From NCBI GenBank assembly GCA_913777025.1, contig CAJYQM010000410.1:1-40494 (forward strand): 40,494 nt of DNA, given 5' to 3'. A program made the translations under genes and the position numbers. The stretch's first letter is position 1. Every line of letters begins with the position of its first letter. Positions 8,704 through 16,916 of the stretch are shown here, one piece after another. This stretch comes from an uncultured Massilia sp. (GTDB lineage: Bacteria > Pseudomonadota > Gammaproteobacteria > Burkholderiales > Burkholderiaceae_D). The notes below the pieces were generated by a model. That model was not told the DNA's origin. It searched no databases and saw only the letters and a program-made list of their open reading frames with translations.

Positions 8704-9111
8704 ATGGTCCCCGCCGCAACGCGTGAACGCCTGCGCAGCCAGCTGTTGCAGGCCACGGCCACCGTGTGCTCGCTGGCCGCGTTGTCGGCCATGCTCGATC
8801 CGGACCGGATCGCGACGCGGCTGGGACTGTTTCTCGTCGGCGTGAACGGCTACAGCCAGTTCTACGCCATCTATGTCGGAGTGCGCTTCGCTACCGCGTT
8901 GCTGGCTCTGTTGGCTGCGAGGCGGGGCGACCAGCCCATCCTCGGCGACCTCACCGCCTTGTTCATCCTGGCGCAACCGATCGGCCGCCTCGTCGCGGCA
9001 TTTGCGATCGGGCTGCCCCAGGGTGTATTGTTAGCCGTTTGCGGGATCGAATTGCTGGTCGGCCTGGCGCTGCTGGCGTTGCGCCCGCGGGGACGCCTGT
9101 TTTCGCCATGA
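8704..9111 (+). CDS. Small integral membrane protein, DUF4345-like
   Basis: This 135-residue protein has about four hydrophobic helices and no catalytic motif. The pattern (an early [12 protein letters not shown], a [25 protein letters not shown] helix pair, then a [10 protein letters not shown] turn and a hydrophobic C-terminal helix) resembles the DUF4345 family of small membrane proteins, whose function is unknown. An in-frame TTG lies just before the ATG at 8704. The gene starts 8 bases after obgE and its stop overlaps the proB start (ATGA), so it is probably translationally coupled to proB. The family assignment is by pattern memory and moderate. Confidence 0.6.
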   Translation: MVPAATRERLRSQLLQATATVCSLAALSAMLDPDRIATRLGLFLVGVNGYSQFYAIYVGVRFATALLALLAARRGDQPILGDLTALFILAQPIGRLVAAFAIGLPQGVLLAVCGIELLVGLALLALRPRGRLFSP

Positions 9112-10256
9112 CCAACCAACACGCCGACACCAACCCACTCCACTCCGTCATCCGGGAAGCCAGCCGCATCATCGTCAAAGTCGGCTCCTCGCTCGTCACC
9201 AATGAAGGCCGCGGCCTCGACCACGGCGCCATCGCGCGCTGGGCCGCGCAGATCTCCTCGCTGCGCTCGCTCGGCAAGGAAGTCGTGCTGGTCTCCTCGG
9301 GCGCCATCGCCGAAGGCATGCTGCGCCTGGGCTTCACCAGCCGCCCGACCGACATCCACGAACTGCAGGCCTGCGCCGCCTGCGGCCAGATGGGCCTGGC
9401 CCAGATCTACGAAACCAGCTTCCGCACCCATGGCGTGAAAACCGCGCAGGTGCTGCTGACCCACGCCGACCTGGCCGACCGCGAACGCTACCTGAACGCA
9501 CGGTCGACCCTGACCACGCTTTTGCGCCTGGGCGTGGTCCCGATCATCAACGAGAACGACACCGTGGTCACCGACGAGATCAAGTTCGGCGACAACGACA
9601 CCCTCGGCGCGCTGGTCGCGAACCTGATCGAAGCCGATGCCCTCGTCATCCTGACCGACCAGAAAGGCCTGTATTCGGCAGACCCGCGCAAGGACCCGTC
9701 CGCGAAGCTGATCCAGGAAGCCCCGGCCGGCGACACCTCGCTGGAAGCGATGGCCGGCGGCGCCGGCAGCAGCATCGGCCGTGGCGGCATGCTGACCAAG
9801 GTGCTGGCCGCCAAGCGCGCCGCGCGCTCGGGCGCCCACACCGTGATCGCCTGGGGCCGCGAAGACAACGTGCTGGTGCGCCTGGCGGGCGGCGAAGCGA
9901 TCGGTACGCAACTGAGCGCCGCCACGGCGCGCTTGACTGCGCGCCGCCAGTGGATGGTCGACCACCTGCACACGGCCGGGGAGCTGGTGCTGGACGCCGG
10001 CGCGGTGCAGAAGCTGGCGAAAGAGGGTAAATCCTTATTGCCGATCGGCGTGGTCGCCGTGCGCGGCGAATTCGGCCGCGGCGCGCTGGTCACCTGCGTG
10101 GCCGAGGACGGCCGCGAGATCGCGCGCGGGCTGACCAACTACACCAGCAGCGAAGTCAAACGCATCATGCGCCACGCCTCCAGCGAGATCGAAGCCATCC
10201 TCGGCTACGTCGAGGCGCCCGAGCTGGTCCACCGCGACAACCTGGTCCTGTCCTGA
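9108..10256 (+). CDS. proB: Glutamate 5-kinase
   Basis: This 382-residue cytosolic enzyme phosphorylates L-glutamate to glutamyl 5-phosphate, the first and feedback-inhibited step of proline synthesis. The amino-acid-kinase domain starts with [15 protein letters not shown] and contains [38 protein letters not shown] and [18 protein letters not shown] domain follows from about residue 290 ([13 protein letters not shown]...[18 protein letters not shown]). Length is normal for ProB with a PUA domain. It sits in the obgE-proB order typical of betaproteobacteria, and its start overlaps the stop of the preceding small membrane protein gene. Confidence 0.96.
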   Translation: MTNQHADTNPLHSVIREASRIIVKVGSSLVTNEGRGLDHGAIARWAAQISSLRSLGKEVVLVSSGAIAEGMLRLGFTSRPTDIHELQACAACGQMGLAQIYETSFRTHGVKTAQVLLTHADLADRERYLNARSTLTTLLRLGVVPIINENDTVVTDEIKFGDNDTLGALVANLIEADALVILTDQKGLYSADPRKDPSAKLIQEAPAGDTSLEAMAGGAGSSIGRGGMLTKVLAAKRAARSGAHTVIAWGREDNVLVRLAGGEAIGTQLSAATARLTARRQWMVDHLHTAGELVLDAGAVQKLAKEGKSLLPIGVVAVRGEFGRGALVTCVAEDGREIARGLTNYTSSEVKRIMRHASSEIEAILGYVEAPELVHRDNLVLS

Positions 10257-10278
10257 TTAGCTGTAGCGATCACTGCGG

Positions 10279-10313
10279 GTAGGGTGGACGGGTTTCCCGT
10301 CCACGCGTTCAAC
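10279..10313. repeat. REP-like palindromic repeat, single unit
   Basis: GTAGGGTGGAC at 10279-10289 opens a perfect 9-bp hairpin (GTGGACGGG 10284-10292 / CCCGTCCAC 10296-10304), and the unit ends with GCGTTCAAC. The same ends occur in the paired elements at 23429-23554 and 39660-39756. It lies 22 bases after proB, between the convergent proB and LysE-remnant genes, and could also help end transcription. Confidence 0.8.
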
Positions 10314-10348
10314 AAGCTACCGCGGTTCGCATCGCCGTCCGCAACAGC

Positions 10349-10540
10349 TCAACGTGCCTGGCGTGACAGCAGCATGCGAATACCCGCATAAGCAAACCCC
10401 CCGTCCAGCACCGCACTCACCCAGCACATCCACTTGCCGCGCACGCGCCGGCAGTCCCAGCTAAACCACCGACAGCCACACCACGATCGCCTTCGGATTC
10501 GCCAGGTGCATGGCCAGCACCCGGGCGGACGTCGGCGCAA
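10349..10540 (-). pseudogene. Remnant of a LysE-family exporter gene
   Basis: On the minus strand just after the VOC gene, one frame reads AMHLANPKAIVVWLSVV and then stops. HLANPKAI-x-W is the conserved segment of LysE/RhtB-type amino-acid exporters. A second frame then gives VSAVLDGGFAYAGIRMLLSRQAR and a stop at 10349, which looks like the usual last transmembrane helix of the family. The in-frame stop, the change of frame and the missing N-terminal two-thirds show a decayed gene. About 64 codons remain of a normal 200 or so. The family call rests on two short segments. Confidence 0.6.
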
Positions 10541-10954
10541 TCACGATGCGGCCTCGCCGGAGGATGGCGCGTCGTGGCAGACCACGCACAGCTTGTTGCC
10601 GTCCGGGTCGCGGAAATACGCGCCGTAGTAATGCGCGTGATAGTGGGCGCGCAGGCCGGGCGCGCCGGCGTCGCTGCCGCCGTGTGCAAGCGCGAGCGCG
10701 TGGGCCTGGTCGACGCTGGCGCGGTCCGGCGCCAGGAAGGCCGTCATCTGGCCGTTGCCAGGCGCATGCGACTGCCCGTCATGGGGCAAGCCGATCAGGA
10801 AGAGGGGGCGCGCATGGCCGGGCTCCTGCCAGCAGTCCCAGGGCCGGGCCGGATCGCAGAAGCGCTGCGAGATGCCCAGCGCGGCCATGAGCGGCTGGTA
10901 GAACGCGAGCGCACGCTCGAAATCGCTGACGCTGATGAATACATGGGAGAACAT
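10541..10954 (-). CDS. VOC-superfamily (glyoxalase/bleomycin-resistance-like) protein
   Basis: This 137-residue single-module protein has the vicinal-oxygen-chelate pattern: an N-terminal FSHVFISVSDFERALAFYQPLMAALG (beta-alpha, with the metal-ligand His at position 4) and a C-terminal GAYFRDPDGNKLCVVCH, the usual second half ending with the ligand-bearing strand. VOC proteins are metal-dependent lyases, dioxygenases or resistance proteins; the substrate here cannot be told. It is divergent from the ExbB operon across a 125-base AT-rich gap. The LysE remnant starts directly at its stop codon, so it may once have been paired with an exporter. Confidence 0.85.
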   Translation of the reverse strand: MFSHVFISVSDFERALAFYQPLMAALGISQRFCDPARPWDCWQEPGHARPLFLIGLPHDGQSHAPGNGQMTAFLAPDRASVDQAHALALAHGGSDAGAPGLRAHYHAHYYGAYFRDPDGNKLCVVCHDAPSSGEAAS

Positions 10955-10995
10955 CGCTAGCTGCCTTTCCAGATTGACCCTCCTCGAATTACTAC

Positions 10996-11023
10996 TTGAT
11001 AGTAAAAATATTGCTTACATACT
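10996..11023 (+). promoter_or_regulatory. Candidate promoter of the ExbB/ExbD operon
   Basis: In an unusually AT-rich stretch before exbB, TTGATA (10996-11001) and CATACT (11018-11023) are spaced 16 bases apart. Other pairings such as TTGCTT at 11011 are possible, so the exact boxes are uncertain. AGGAAGGA before the exbB ATG is the ribosome site. Confidence 0.35.
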
Positions 11024-11079
11024 TACCTTCCATGCTACATTAATACCTAGCCAGTTCAACAAGATCAGGAAGGATAACG

Positions 11080-11817
11080 ATGTCCAGCTTTTCGCGCATG
11101 GGTTTCTTCTGTTGCCTGTCCCTGGCCGCCTTGCCGGCCGCGGCCCAGGAATTGAATATCGCGTCCCAGCTTGCCAGCGGCGGCACCGGCGTCTTCGTGA
11201 TCGGTGCCCTGTCGGTGCTGGCGCTGGCGGTGAGCCTGGAGCGCCTGGTCCACCTGCGCGCAGGCAGGCTGGCGCCGCCAGGCCTGGCCGAAGAAGCGCG
11301 TGTCCTGTGGCGCGCCGGCCGCTTCGACGACCTGCGCGCACAGACCACGGACGCGGACAGCATCCTGGCGCGCATCCTGGCCTGGCTGGTCGAGCAGCGC
11401 CACCTGCCGCACGATCAACTGGCGGCGCGCGCCGGGGAGATGGCAGCGCTCGAGCTGCGCCAGCAGCAGCACAAGGCCTATGCTCTGAACGTGGTGGCGA
11501 CCATCGCACCCATCGTCGGCCTGCTCGGCACCGTGGTCGGCATGATCGAATCCTTTCACGTCATCGCCGGAAGCGGCATGGGCGACCCGAGCCTGCTGGC
11601 CGGCGGCATCTCGAAGGCGCTGGTGAATACCGCGGCCGGGCTGTCGGTGGCCTTGCCTTCGCTGGCCATGCACCACTACCTGCGCCACCGCCTCGCCGGC
11701 ATCGGCTTTGTCCTCGAACGCCAGCTGAACGCCGTGCTGGACGAGCTGCGCCCGGCCGCACCGTCATCCGCTTCTTCTGCCGATTCCGCCATCGAGGAGG
11801 CCGCCCATGCGTATTGA
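11080..11817 (+). CDS. ExbB/TolQ/MotA-family proton channel subunit
   Basis: This 245-residue inner-membrane protein has a cleavable-looking signal (ending PAAAQ), a first membrane helix at about 36-56, a cytosolic loop, and two further helices. These carry TIAPIVGLLGTVVGMIESF and NTAAGLSVALPSLAM, the signature segments of ExbB/TolQ with the pore-lining Thr residues. With ExbD it forms the pentamer-dimer motor that turns proton flow into force on TonB-type partners. The ExbD gene overlaps its 3' end by 11 bases, and no tonB gene follows; two TonB-anchored paralogues do. I leave the symbol empty because it is not the canonical exbB locus. Confidence 0.9.
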   Translation: MSSFSRMGFFCCLSLAALPAAAQELNIASQLASGGTGVFVIGALSVLALAVSLERLVHLRAGRLAPPGLAEEARVLWRAGRFDDLRAQTTDADSILARILAWLVEQRHLPHDQLAARAGEMAALELRQQQHKAYALNVVATIAPIVGLLGTVVGMIESFHVIAGSGMGDPSLLAGGISKALVNTAAGLSVALPSLAMHHYLRHRLAGIGFVLERQLNAVLDELRPAAPSSASSADSAIEEAAHAY

Positions 11818-12244
11818 TGTCGACGACGACGAGCAACCCGAGATCGGCCTGATCGCGCTGATCGACTGCATCTTCTTCCTGCTGATGTTCTTCATGGTCG
11901 CGACCTCGTTCAAGCAGAAGCAGGAACAGCACAAGGAAAAGCAGATGTCCATCGTGCTGCCGCGTTCGGCCGCCTCGCTCGACATGGCCAAGGCGGCGCC
12001 GGACCCGCTGGTGATCCGCGTCGACCGCGCCGGCGGGGTGGCGCTGGGCGAGGACGCATCGTCGCCGGCGCTGTCGACCGAAGAGCTGCACGAGCGCCTG
12101 CGCGGGGAAGCCGGCCGCAATCCGGGCCGCCCGGTACGCATCGACGGCGATGGCCGCGTGCCCTACGAATCGATCGTGCGCGTGCTCGACCTGTGCCAGT
12201 TCGAAGGCCTGACCAACATCTCGATGCACACGCGGCAGAAATAG
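11807..12244 (+). CDS. ExbD/TolR-family motor subunit
   Basis: This 145-residue protein has the ExbD plan: a short cytoplasmic start, one membrane helix (IGLIALIDCIFFLLMFFMVATSF) carrying the essential membrane Asp at residue 20, and a periplasmic domain ending in the R-V-L-D-L-C...G-L-T-N-I-S pattern typical of ExbD/TolR. GAGGAGG lies within the 3' end of the ExbB gene before the ATG, and the 11-base overlap implies coupled translation. It should pair with the upstream ExbB and drive the two downstream TonB-anchored proteins. Confidence 0.92.
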   Translation: MRIDVDDDEQPEIGLIALIDCIFFLLMFFMVATSFKQKQEQHKEKQMSIVLPRSAASLDMAKAAPDPLVIRVDRAGGVALGEDASSPALSTEELHERLRGEAGRNPGRPVRIDGDGRVPYESIVRVLDLCQFEGLTNISMHTRQK

Positions 12245-12247
12245 GAC

Positions 12248-13681
12248 ATGGCCGCCTTCATGACGCCGGGCCTGAAGCGGCCGCCGCTGTACGAACCGCT
12301 GCGCCGCCACCCCTGGCTGCCGCTGTCGCTGGCCGCGCACGTGGCACTTGCCGCCAGCCTGTACACGGCCGGTCCCGTGCGGGTCGGATTCAAGCACAGC
12401 GCCGACGTGCGCGTGCACGTCGAACAATCGCTGCGGCAGACGGCGCGGCGCGAAGCGCAGCGCCAGCTGCAGCAGATGGAAGAAATCAGGGAGGCGCTCC
12501 AGCAGAGTGCCGGCGTGCCTTCGAAAGGTGGCGACGCCAAGGCGGCAGCCAAGGACCCGGTCGCCCGCGCACGCCAGCTGGCGGCATCGATCGAGGCGGT
12601 CCAGCAGCAGGTGCGCGCCACCGAGATGGCGCGCCTGCTGAACATCCCGGCGCAGGAAGCGCTCAAGCGCGTGCGGGCGGAGGCGGCGCGCCTGCCCAGG
12701 CCCAAGCCCGCGCGCACCGAAGCGCCCGAGGCCACGGTGGCGCGGCTGGCGGCCCAGGCCAGGGCCGCGCTGGTCCAGCGCCGTGCCCAATTGCTGGCGC
12801 AGCAGCAGGGCACGGCCGTCCAGCCGGGCAAGCGTGCGCCAGGCGATGGCCGTGCCAGCGGCATGGCGAAGGAACGCGGTGCGGCCGGCCCGGGTGGCGG
12901 CAAGAACGGAGCTTCCGACAAAGGGGCGCCTGGCAACGGCGGCGCGAAAGGCGATGGAGGCGACAATACCGGCATGTCGTCGGCCTCCGGCAGCCGTCTC
13001 GAAGCCTTGGCCCGGGGACTGGAAATGGGACCGCCGGGCGCCTTGACCGGTTCCAGCCTGGACATGTCGAGCAGTGCCTTCAGCGACGTCCGCGGCTACG
13101 GCAGCTACCTGGCGCCGCCGCCGCTCGACGCCGCCCGCGTGCGGCCGGGCTTGGGGCGCATACTCGGCGCCGGCGGTCCGTTTGCCAGCAGGGTGGTGCT
13201 CGACACCTGGTACGTGATCGGTCCCTTCGAAGGCCACGGCGGCGACAGCCAGCAGGCGATCTACCCGCCCGAGCGCGGTGTCGACCTGGACGCTGTCTAT
13301 TACGGCAAGAACGACTTGCCGGTGCGCTGGACCTGGCAGCAGGACAGCGCCTACCCCTCGATCCCGCATCCGCGCGCCGAGAACGCGGTGTACTACGCGT
13401 ACACGGAAGTCACGGTCGACGACGATGTCGACCTGTGGGCCTGGATCGGCGCCGACGACGATTCGAAGATGTGGTTCAACGACCGGCTGGTCTGGATCAG
13501 CGGCGACGGCGACAAGCCCTGGTACCGCCAGCCCTTCTACCGCCAGCGCACCGCAGTGGCGACGCGCAACCTGAGCGAAGGGCAGCGCAAGCTGCACTTC
13601 CACAAGGGGCGCAACACCATCCTGTTCAAGCTGTACAACGGCGTGAACCTGATGTTTTATTCGGTGGTGCTGTCGACATGA
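12248..13681 (+). CDS. TonB-anchored coiled-coil protein with PA14-like sandwich domain, paralogue 1
   Basis: This 477-residue protein is not a known named family to me. A cytoplasmic start is followed by one membrane helix at about 24-42 (LPLSLAAHVALAASLYTA) with Ser27-x3-His31, the spacing of the essential Ser16/His20 in the E. coli TonB helix. Residues about 50-190 are charged coiled coil rich in Arg, Gln and Ala, and about 195-245 form a Gly-rich linker. From about 305 a beta-sandwich begins: WYVIGPFEG (W321), VYYAYTEVTVDDDVDLWAWIGADDDSKMWFND and KGRNTILFKLYNG, resembling PA14-type modules that bind glycans. The TonB C-terminal domain is absent. It lies 3 bases after ExbD and its stop overlaps the next gene. 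A glycan-facing, motor-driven role is inference. Confidence 0.62.
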   Translation: MAAFMTPGLKRPPLYEPLRRHPWLPLSLAAHVALAASLYTAGPVRVGFKHSADVRVHVEQSLRQTARREAQRQLQQMEEIREALQQSAGVPSKGGDAKAAAKDPVARARQLAASIEAVQQQVRATEMARLLNIPAQEALKRVRAEAARLPRPKPARTEAPEATVARLAAQARAALVQRRAQLLAQQQGTAVQPGKRAPGDGRASGMAKERGAAGPGGGKNGASDKGAPGNGGAKGDGGDNTGMSSASGSRLEALARGLEMGPPGALTGSSLDMSSSAFSDVRGYGSYLAPPPLDAARVRPGLGRILGAGGPFASRVVLDTWYVIGPFEGHGGDSQQAIYPPERGVDLDAVYYGKNDLPVRWTWQQDSAYPSIPHPRAENAVYYAYTEVTVDDDVDLWAWIGADDDSKMWFNDRLVWISGDGDKPWYRQPFYRQRTAVATRNLSEGQRKLHFHKGRNTILFKLYNGVNLMFYSVVLST

Positions 13682-15018
13682 TCCAGGTCCGCCGCCATCG
13701 ATTCCTGTTGCTGTCGCTTGTGACGCATGCGGCGCTGCTCGGCGTGCTGTACATGGGCGCAGTTCGCGTCCAGCAGGACCAGCAGCGCATCCAGCGCAGC
13801 CGGGAGCAGCCATCGGTCGATGCCGGCGAGCGGCTGATGGAAAGGGCACGGTTGGAGAAGCGCGTGCGCGACATGGAGCGGATCAAGTCCCAGCTGGAGT
13901 CAGGCGCAGCCGGCAAGGACGAGGACGTGCGGTTCAGCGCGCAGCCCAGGACGCCGGAAGAACTGCTCAAGCAAGCCAGGGAACTGTCCCGCAAGATCGA
14001 CGAGATCGAGCGTGCCGCCCGCGCCGAACGACTGGCGAAGCTGCTCCACATCCCGAAACAGAAAGCGCTGGAAAAGGTGGCGCAGACGCGCAAGCCGGAA
14101 GCGCCGGCCGCCGCCGAGCCGCGCAAGCCCGTCGATGCGGCGGCGCAGATCGAGCAGCTCGAAGCGAAGGCACGCGAGGCTTTGGCCCGGCGCAGCGGGC
14201 AACTGGAGCAGCAGCGGGACGGCACGCGCGTGGCGGCGATCGAATCACGCAGCGGCAGCGCTGCGCGGCAGGGCGGACCAGGCAGGCCGGTCGGCAGTGC
14301 CCCGGGCTCGGGGCGCCTGGACGGCATATCCATCTCGGGCGTGTTGGGGGCAATCGATGCATTCATGAAGTCCGACCGGGCCGGCCGGGGGATCGAGGGC
14401 AATATCGTGGCGGGCCCCCACGACGACATCGATCGAACCATCGTGCGCATTCCGGACCTTCCCGCCGGCGCCAGGGTCAAGGGCAAGGGCCGCATCATCG
14501 GGCCCGGCGGCCCTTATGCCGACCGCGTCTACGTCAATCGCTGGTACCTGATCGGTCCCTTCGAGCGCAAGCATCACGACGCCTGGCTGTTGCCCGATCC
14601 GCCCGAGCAGGCCGTCATCCTGGACGCCGCCTATCGCGGCAAGGACGGCCGCCTGCTCAAGTGGGAATACGTCGACTCGGCAAGCTATCCGCTGGTGCCG
14701 CTCCGGCCCGCCGGAGAGGCCGTGTATTACGGCTATACCGAGCTGATGGTCGACAAGGAACAGGACCTGACGATCTGGGTCGGCGCCAACGACGACGCGC
14801 AGCTGTGGCTCAACGACAAGCTGGTCTGGCGCGGCAGGAGCGTGGCCAAGGCGCTGTTCTACAGCGAGGTCAACGACAGCGGCAAGCCCCATGCCGGTGA
14901 TTACAATTTCAGCGAAGGCAAGCGCGTCGTGCACTTGAGACAGGGCCGCAACAAGCTGTTCTTCAAGCTGTCGAACGGATTGGGCTCCCTGTTTTTTTCG
15001 CTGGTGTTGACGAAGTGA
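13678..15018 (+). CDS. TonB-anchored coiled-coil protein with PA14-like sandwich domain, paralogue 2
   Basis: This 446-residue protein has the same order of parts as the gene before it. The membrane helix at about 9-28 (LLLSLVTHAALLGVLYMG) carries Ser13-x3-His17 and resembles the E. coli TonB helix LLSVCIHGAVVAGLLYTS over its length. Coiled coil follows to about 190, then a linker. A beta-sandwich from about 270 has WYLIGPFER (W289), VYYGYTELMVDKEQDLTIWVGANDDAQLWLND and QGRNKLFFKLSNGLGSLFFSLVL, each matching paralogue 1 in order. The start ATG overlaps the previous stop (ATGA), so the two are probably made in fixed ratio. The pair may form a heteromer coupled to ExbB/ExbD. Function is unknown. 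Confidence 0.62.
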   Translation: MIQVRRHRFLLLSLVTHAALLGVLYMGAVRVQQDQQRIQRSREQPSVDAGERLMERARLEKRVRDMERIKSQLESGAAGKDEDVRFSAQPRTPEELLKQARELSRKIDEIERAARAERLAKLLHIPKQKALEKVAQTRKPEAPAAAEPRKPVDAAAQIEQLEAKAREALARRSGQLEQQRDGTRVAAIESRSGSAARQGGPGRPVGSAPGSGRLDGISISGVLGAIDAFMKSDRAGRGIEGNIVAGPHDDIDRTIVRIPDLPAGARVKGKGRIIGPGGPYADRVYVNRWYLIGPFERKHHDAWLLPDPPEQAVILDAAYRGKDGRLLKWEYVDSASYPLVPLRPAGEAVYYGYTELMVDKEQDLTIWVGANDDAQLWLNDKLVWRGRSVAKALFYSEVNDSGKPHAGDYNFSEGKRVVHLRQGRNKLFFKLSNGLGSLFFSLVLTK

Positions 15019-15023
15019 TTCGT

Positions 15024-15634
15024 ATGCACCGTTTATCCGCCATCGCCCTCGCCCTGTGTACAGGGCATGCCGCCATCGCCGCGCCAGCCGTCGACGGGGC
15101 AATCCGGACAGCGTCACCCAGTTGAGCGCCTATTTGTTCGACGGCCAGCCGGTGCACCTGAACGACCAGCTCACGCGCGGCACCGGGCGCGTGTTGCCGG
15201 TGTGGACCCAGCCGGTGGCGAGCGACCTGCGCTTCGGCAGCCGCAAGCCGGTGTTCATCCTGGTCGGCAAGGAGACCTTTTCCGCGGCCGAGAACCTGGC
15301 CTATACGCTGCAGGCGCTGAAGCGCGCGACCATCGTCGGCGTCCCGACCGGCGGCGGTGCACACGGCGGGCGCGGATTCAGGCTGTCGGCCCACTTCATC
15401 GGCGGCATCCCGAATCGCCGGACGGTGAATGCGATGACGGGCGCGGACTGGGAAGGGAAGGGCGTGCAGCCCGACGTGCGCGTCGACGAAGCGCAGGCGC
15501 TGCAGGCGGCGCAGGCACTGGCGGCGCAGGCCATCGCCGCCGCCCCGCTCAATCCGACAGCGAAGGCACGGACGGCGGCAGGACCTGCTTCGGCGCCGGC
15601 GTCTTGTCCTTGTACTCGCACAAGTCGGCGATGA
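15024..15634 (+). pseudogene. S41-family peptidase gene with a large internal deletion
   Basis: ATG at 15024, five bases after the previous stop, begins a signal peptide (MHRLSAIALALCTGHAAIAAPAVD). The frame then closes at 15125. From about 15097 another frame continues GNPDSVTQLSAYLFDGQPVHL, then VFILVGKETFSAAENLAYTLQALKRATIVGVPTGGGAHGG, which is the C-terminal catalytic half of S41 (tail-specific/IRBP-like) proteases including the Ser of the FSAAE nucleophile motif. So signal and catalytic end are joined by a deletion that removed several hundred bases and shifted the frame. The reading frame runs on into the convergent nth gene (86-base overlap). It was probably the fifth gene of the ExbB/ExbD operon and is now non-functional. 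Confidence 0.75.
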
Positions 15635-16226
15635 TGCAGTTCCAGCACTTGGGCGTGCGCGCCACGCAGGTGTAGCGGCCGTGCAGGATCAGCCAGTGGT
15701 GGGCGTCCAGCAGGAATTCCTTCGGCACGAACTTCAAGAGCTTCTGCTCGACGATGTCGACGTTCTTGCCCGGTGCGATTTTCGTGCGGTTCGAGACCCG
15801 GAAGATGTGGGTGTCGACCGCCATCGCCGGCTCGCCGAAGGCCGTGTTGAGCACCACGTTGGCGGTCTTGCGGCCCACGCCCGGCAGCGCTTCCAGCGCC
15901 TCGCGCGAGCGCGGTACCTCGCCGCCGTACTGGTTGACCAGGATCTCGCAGGTGGCGATCACGTTCTTGGCCTTGTTGTTGTACAGGCCGATGGTCGAGA
16001 TATAGGTCTTCAGCTCGTCCAGGCCGAGATCGAGGATGGCTTGCGGCGTGTTCGCCACCGGGTACAGCCGGCGCGTGGCCTTGTTGACGCCGACGTCGGT
16101 GGACTGGGCCGACAGCAGCACCGCGATCAGCAGTTCGAACGGCGTCGTGTATTCGAGTTCGGTGGTGGGCGTCGGGTTGGCGTTGCGGAAGCGCGTGAAG
16201 ATCTCGAGGCGTTTGGCGGCGTTCAT
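15549..16226 (-). CDS. nth: Endonuclease III (DNA glycosylase/AP lyase)
   Basis: This 225-residue base-excision repair enzyme removes oxidised pyrimidines and cleaves the abasic site. The helix-hairpin-helix LPGVGRKTANVVLN holds catalytic Lys120, and VDTHIFRVSNR holds Asp138. The C-terminal cluster loop C-x6-C-x2-C-x5-C (CVARTPKCWNCIIADLC) binds 4Fe-4S. Length is slightly above E. coli Nth (211), owing to a Pro-rich C-terminal tail. It lies just downstream of rsxB on the same strand, an nth-rsx linkage that also occurs in E. coli. Its 3' end overlaps the S41 peptidase pseudogene on the opposite strand. Confidence 0.96.
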   Translation of the reverse strand: MNAAKRLEIFTRFRNANPTPTTELEYTTPFELLIAVLLSAQSTDVGVNKATRRLYPVANTPQAILDLGLDELKTYISTIGLYNNKAKNVIATCEILVNQYGGEVPRSREALEALPGVGRKTANVVLNTAFGEPAMAVDTHIFRVSNRTKIAPGKNVDIVEQKLLKFVPKEFLLDAHHWLILHGRYTCVARTPKCWNCIIADLCEYKDKTPAPKQVLPPSVPSLSD

Positions 16227-16229
16227 CGT

Positions 16230-16916
16230 TCAGTCTTTTTTCTCGGGCGGCGGGGGCGTGGCGGCTTTCTGGCGCGCGCGCTCGATGGCGGCGGCGATGA
16301 TCGCGCGCTTGCGCTCCTTCTCGGCCAGTTCTTCCGCGTTGTTGGTTTCCTCGGCCGTCACGGCACGCATCTTTTCCAGTGCCTTGGCGGCCAGGCGCGC
16401 TTCGTTCTCTTCTTTTTCGCGCTTCAGGCGCTCGCTGCGGAAGTCGTGGCGCGCTCTAGCGGCATCGGCCTGTTCCTGCGACCAGGCGGCCCAACCGGTT
16501 TGGTCTCCAGTGATGGGCAGCATGCTGATGCAATCGACCGGGCAGGGCGCCACGCACAGGTCGCAACCGGTGCACAAGCTGGGCAGGATGGTGTGCATCT
16601 GCTTGGCCGCGCCCAGGATGGCGTCGACCGGGCAGGCCTGGATGCACAGCGTGCAGCCGATGCACAGGTTCTCGTCGATATAAGCGACCGGGCGCGGACG
16701 CTCGATGCCGTTGGCCGGGTTGATCGGGATGACGGGGCGGCCGGTCAGCGCGGACAGGCGGGCCACGCCTTCCATGCCGCCCGGCGGGCACTGATTGATC
16801 TCGGCCTCGCCACGCGCGATCGCCTCCGCATACGGACGGCAGGCGGGATAGCCGCACTTGGTGCACTGGGTCTGCGGCAGCAGGTCTTCGATCTGGTCGG
16901 CGAGCGTCTTGGTCAC
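16230..16916 (-). CDS. rsxB: RsxB/RnfB-type electron transport ferredoxin
   Basis: From the GTG at 16916 the protein has 228 residues. It begins with [33 protein letters not shown], the 4Fe-4S (Fes) domain of RnfB/RsxB, then CPPGG. Two bacterial-ferredoxin 4Fe-4S motifs follow: [16 protein letters not shown] and [15 protein letters not shown]. The C-terminus is a long charged helix rich in Glu, Lys and Ala, then Pro. No N-terminal membrane anchor is present, as in the short betaproteobacterial form. An upstream in-frame GTG at 17054 would add 46 residues of poor quality. In E. coli RsxB is part of the complex that re-reduces SoxR; here no other rsx genes are adjacent, so its partner is uncertain. 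nth starts 3 bases downstream. Confidence 0.87.
   Translation of the reverse strand: MTKTLADQIEDLLPQTQCTKCGYPACRPYAEAIARGEAEINQCPPGGMEGVARLSALTGRPVIPINPANGIERPRPVAYIDENLCIGCTLCIQACPVDAILGAAKQMHTILPSLCTGCDLCVAPCPVDCISMLPITGDQTGWAAWSQEQADAARARHDFRSERLKREKEENEARLAAKALEKMRAVTAEETNNAEELAEKERKRAIIAAAIERARQKAATPPPPEKKD

Noticed and set aside
11561-13849. Long minus-strand open frame opposite exbD and the first sandwich gene
   Set aside because: Low-complexity Arg/Ala/Gly/His composition, no motif, and no ribosome site; it mirrors real plus-strand genes.
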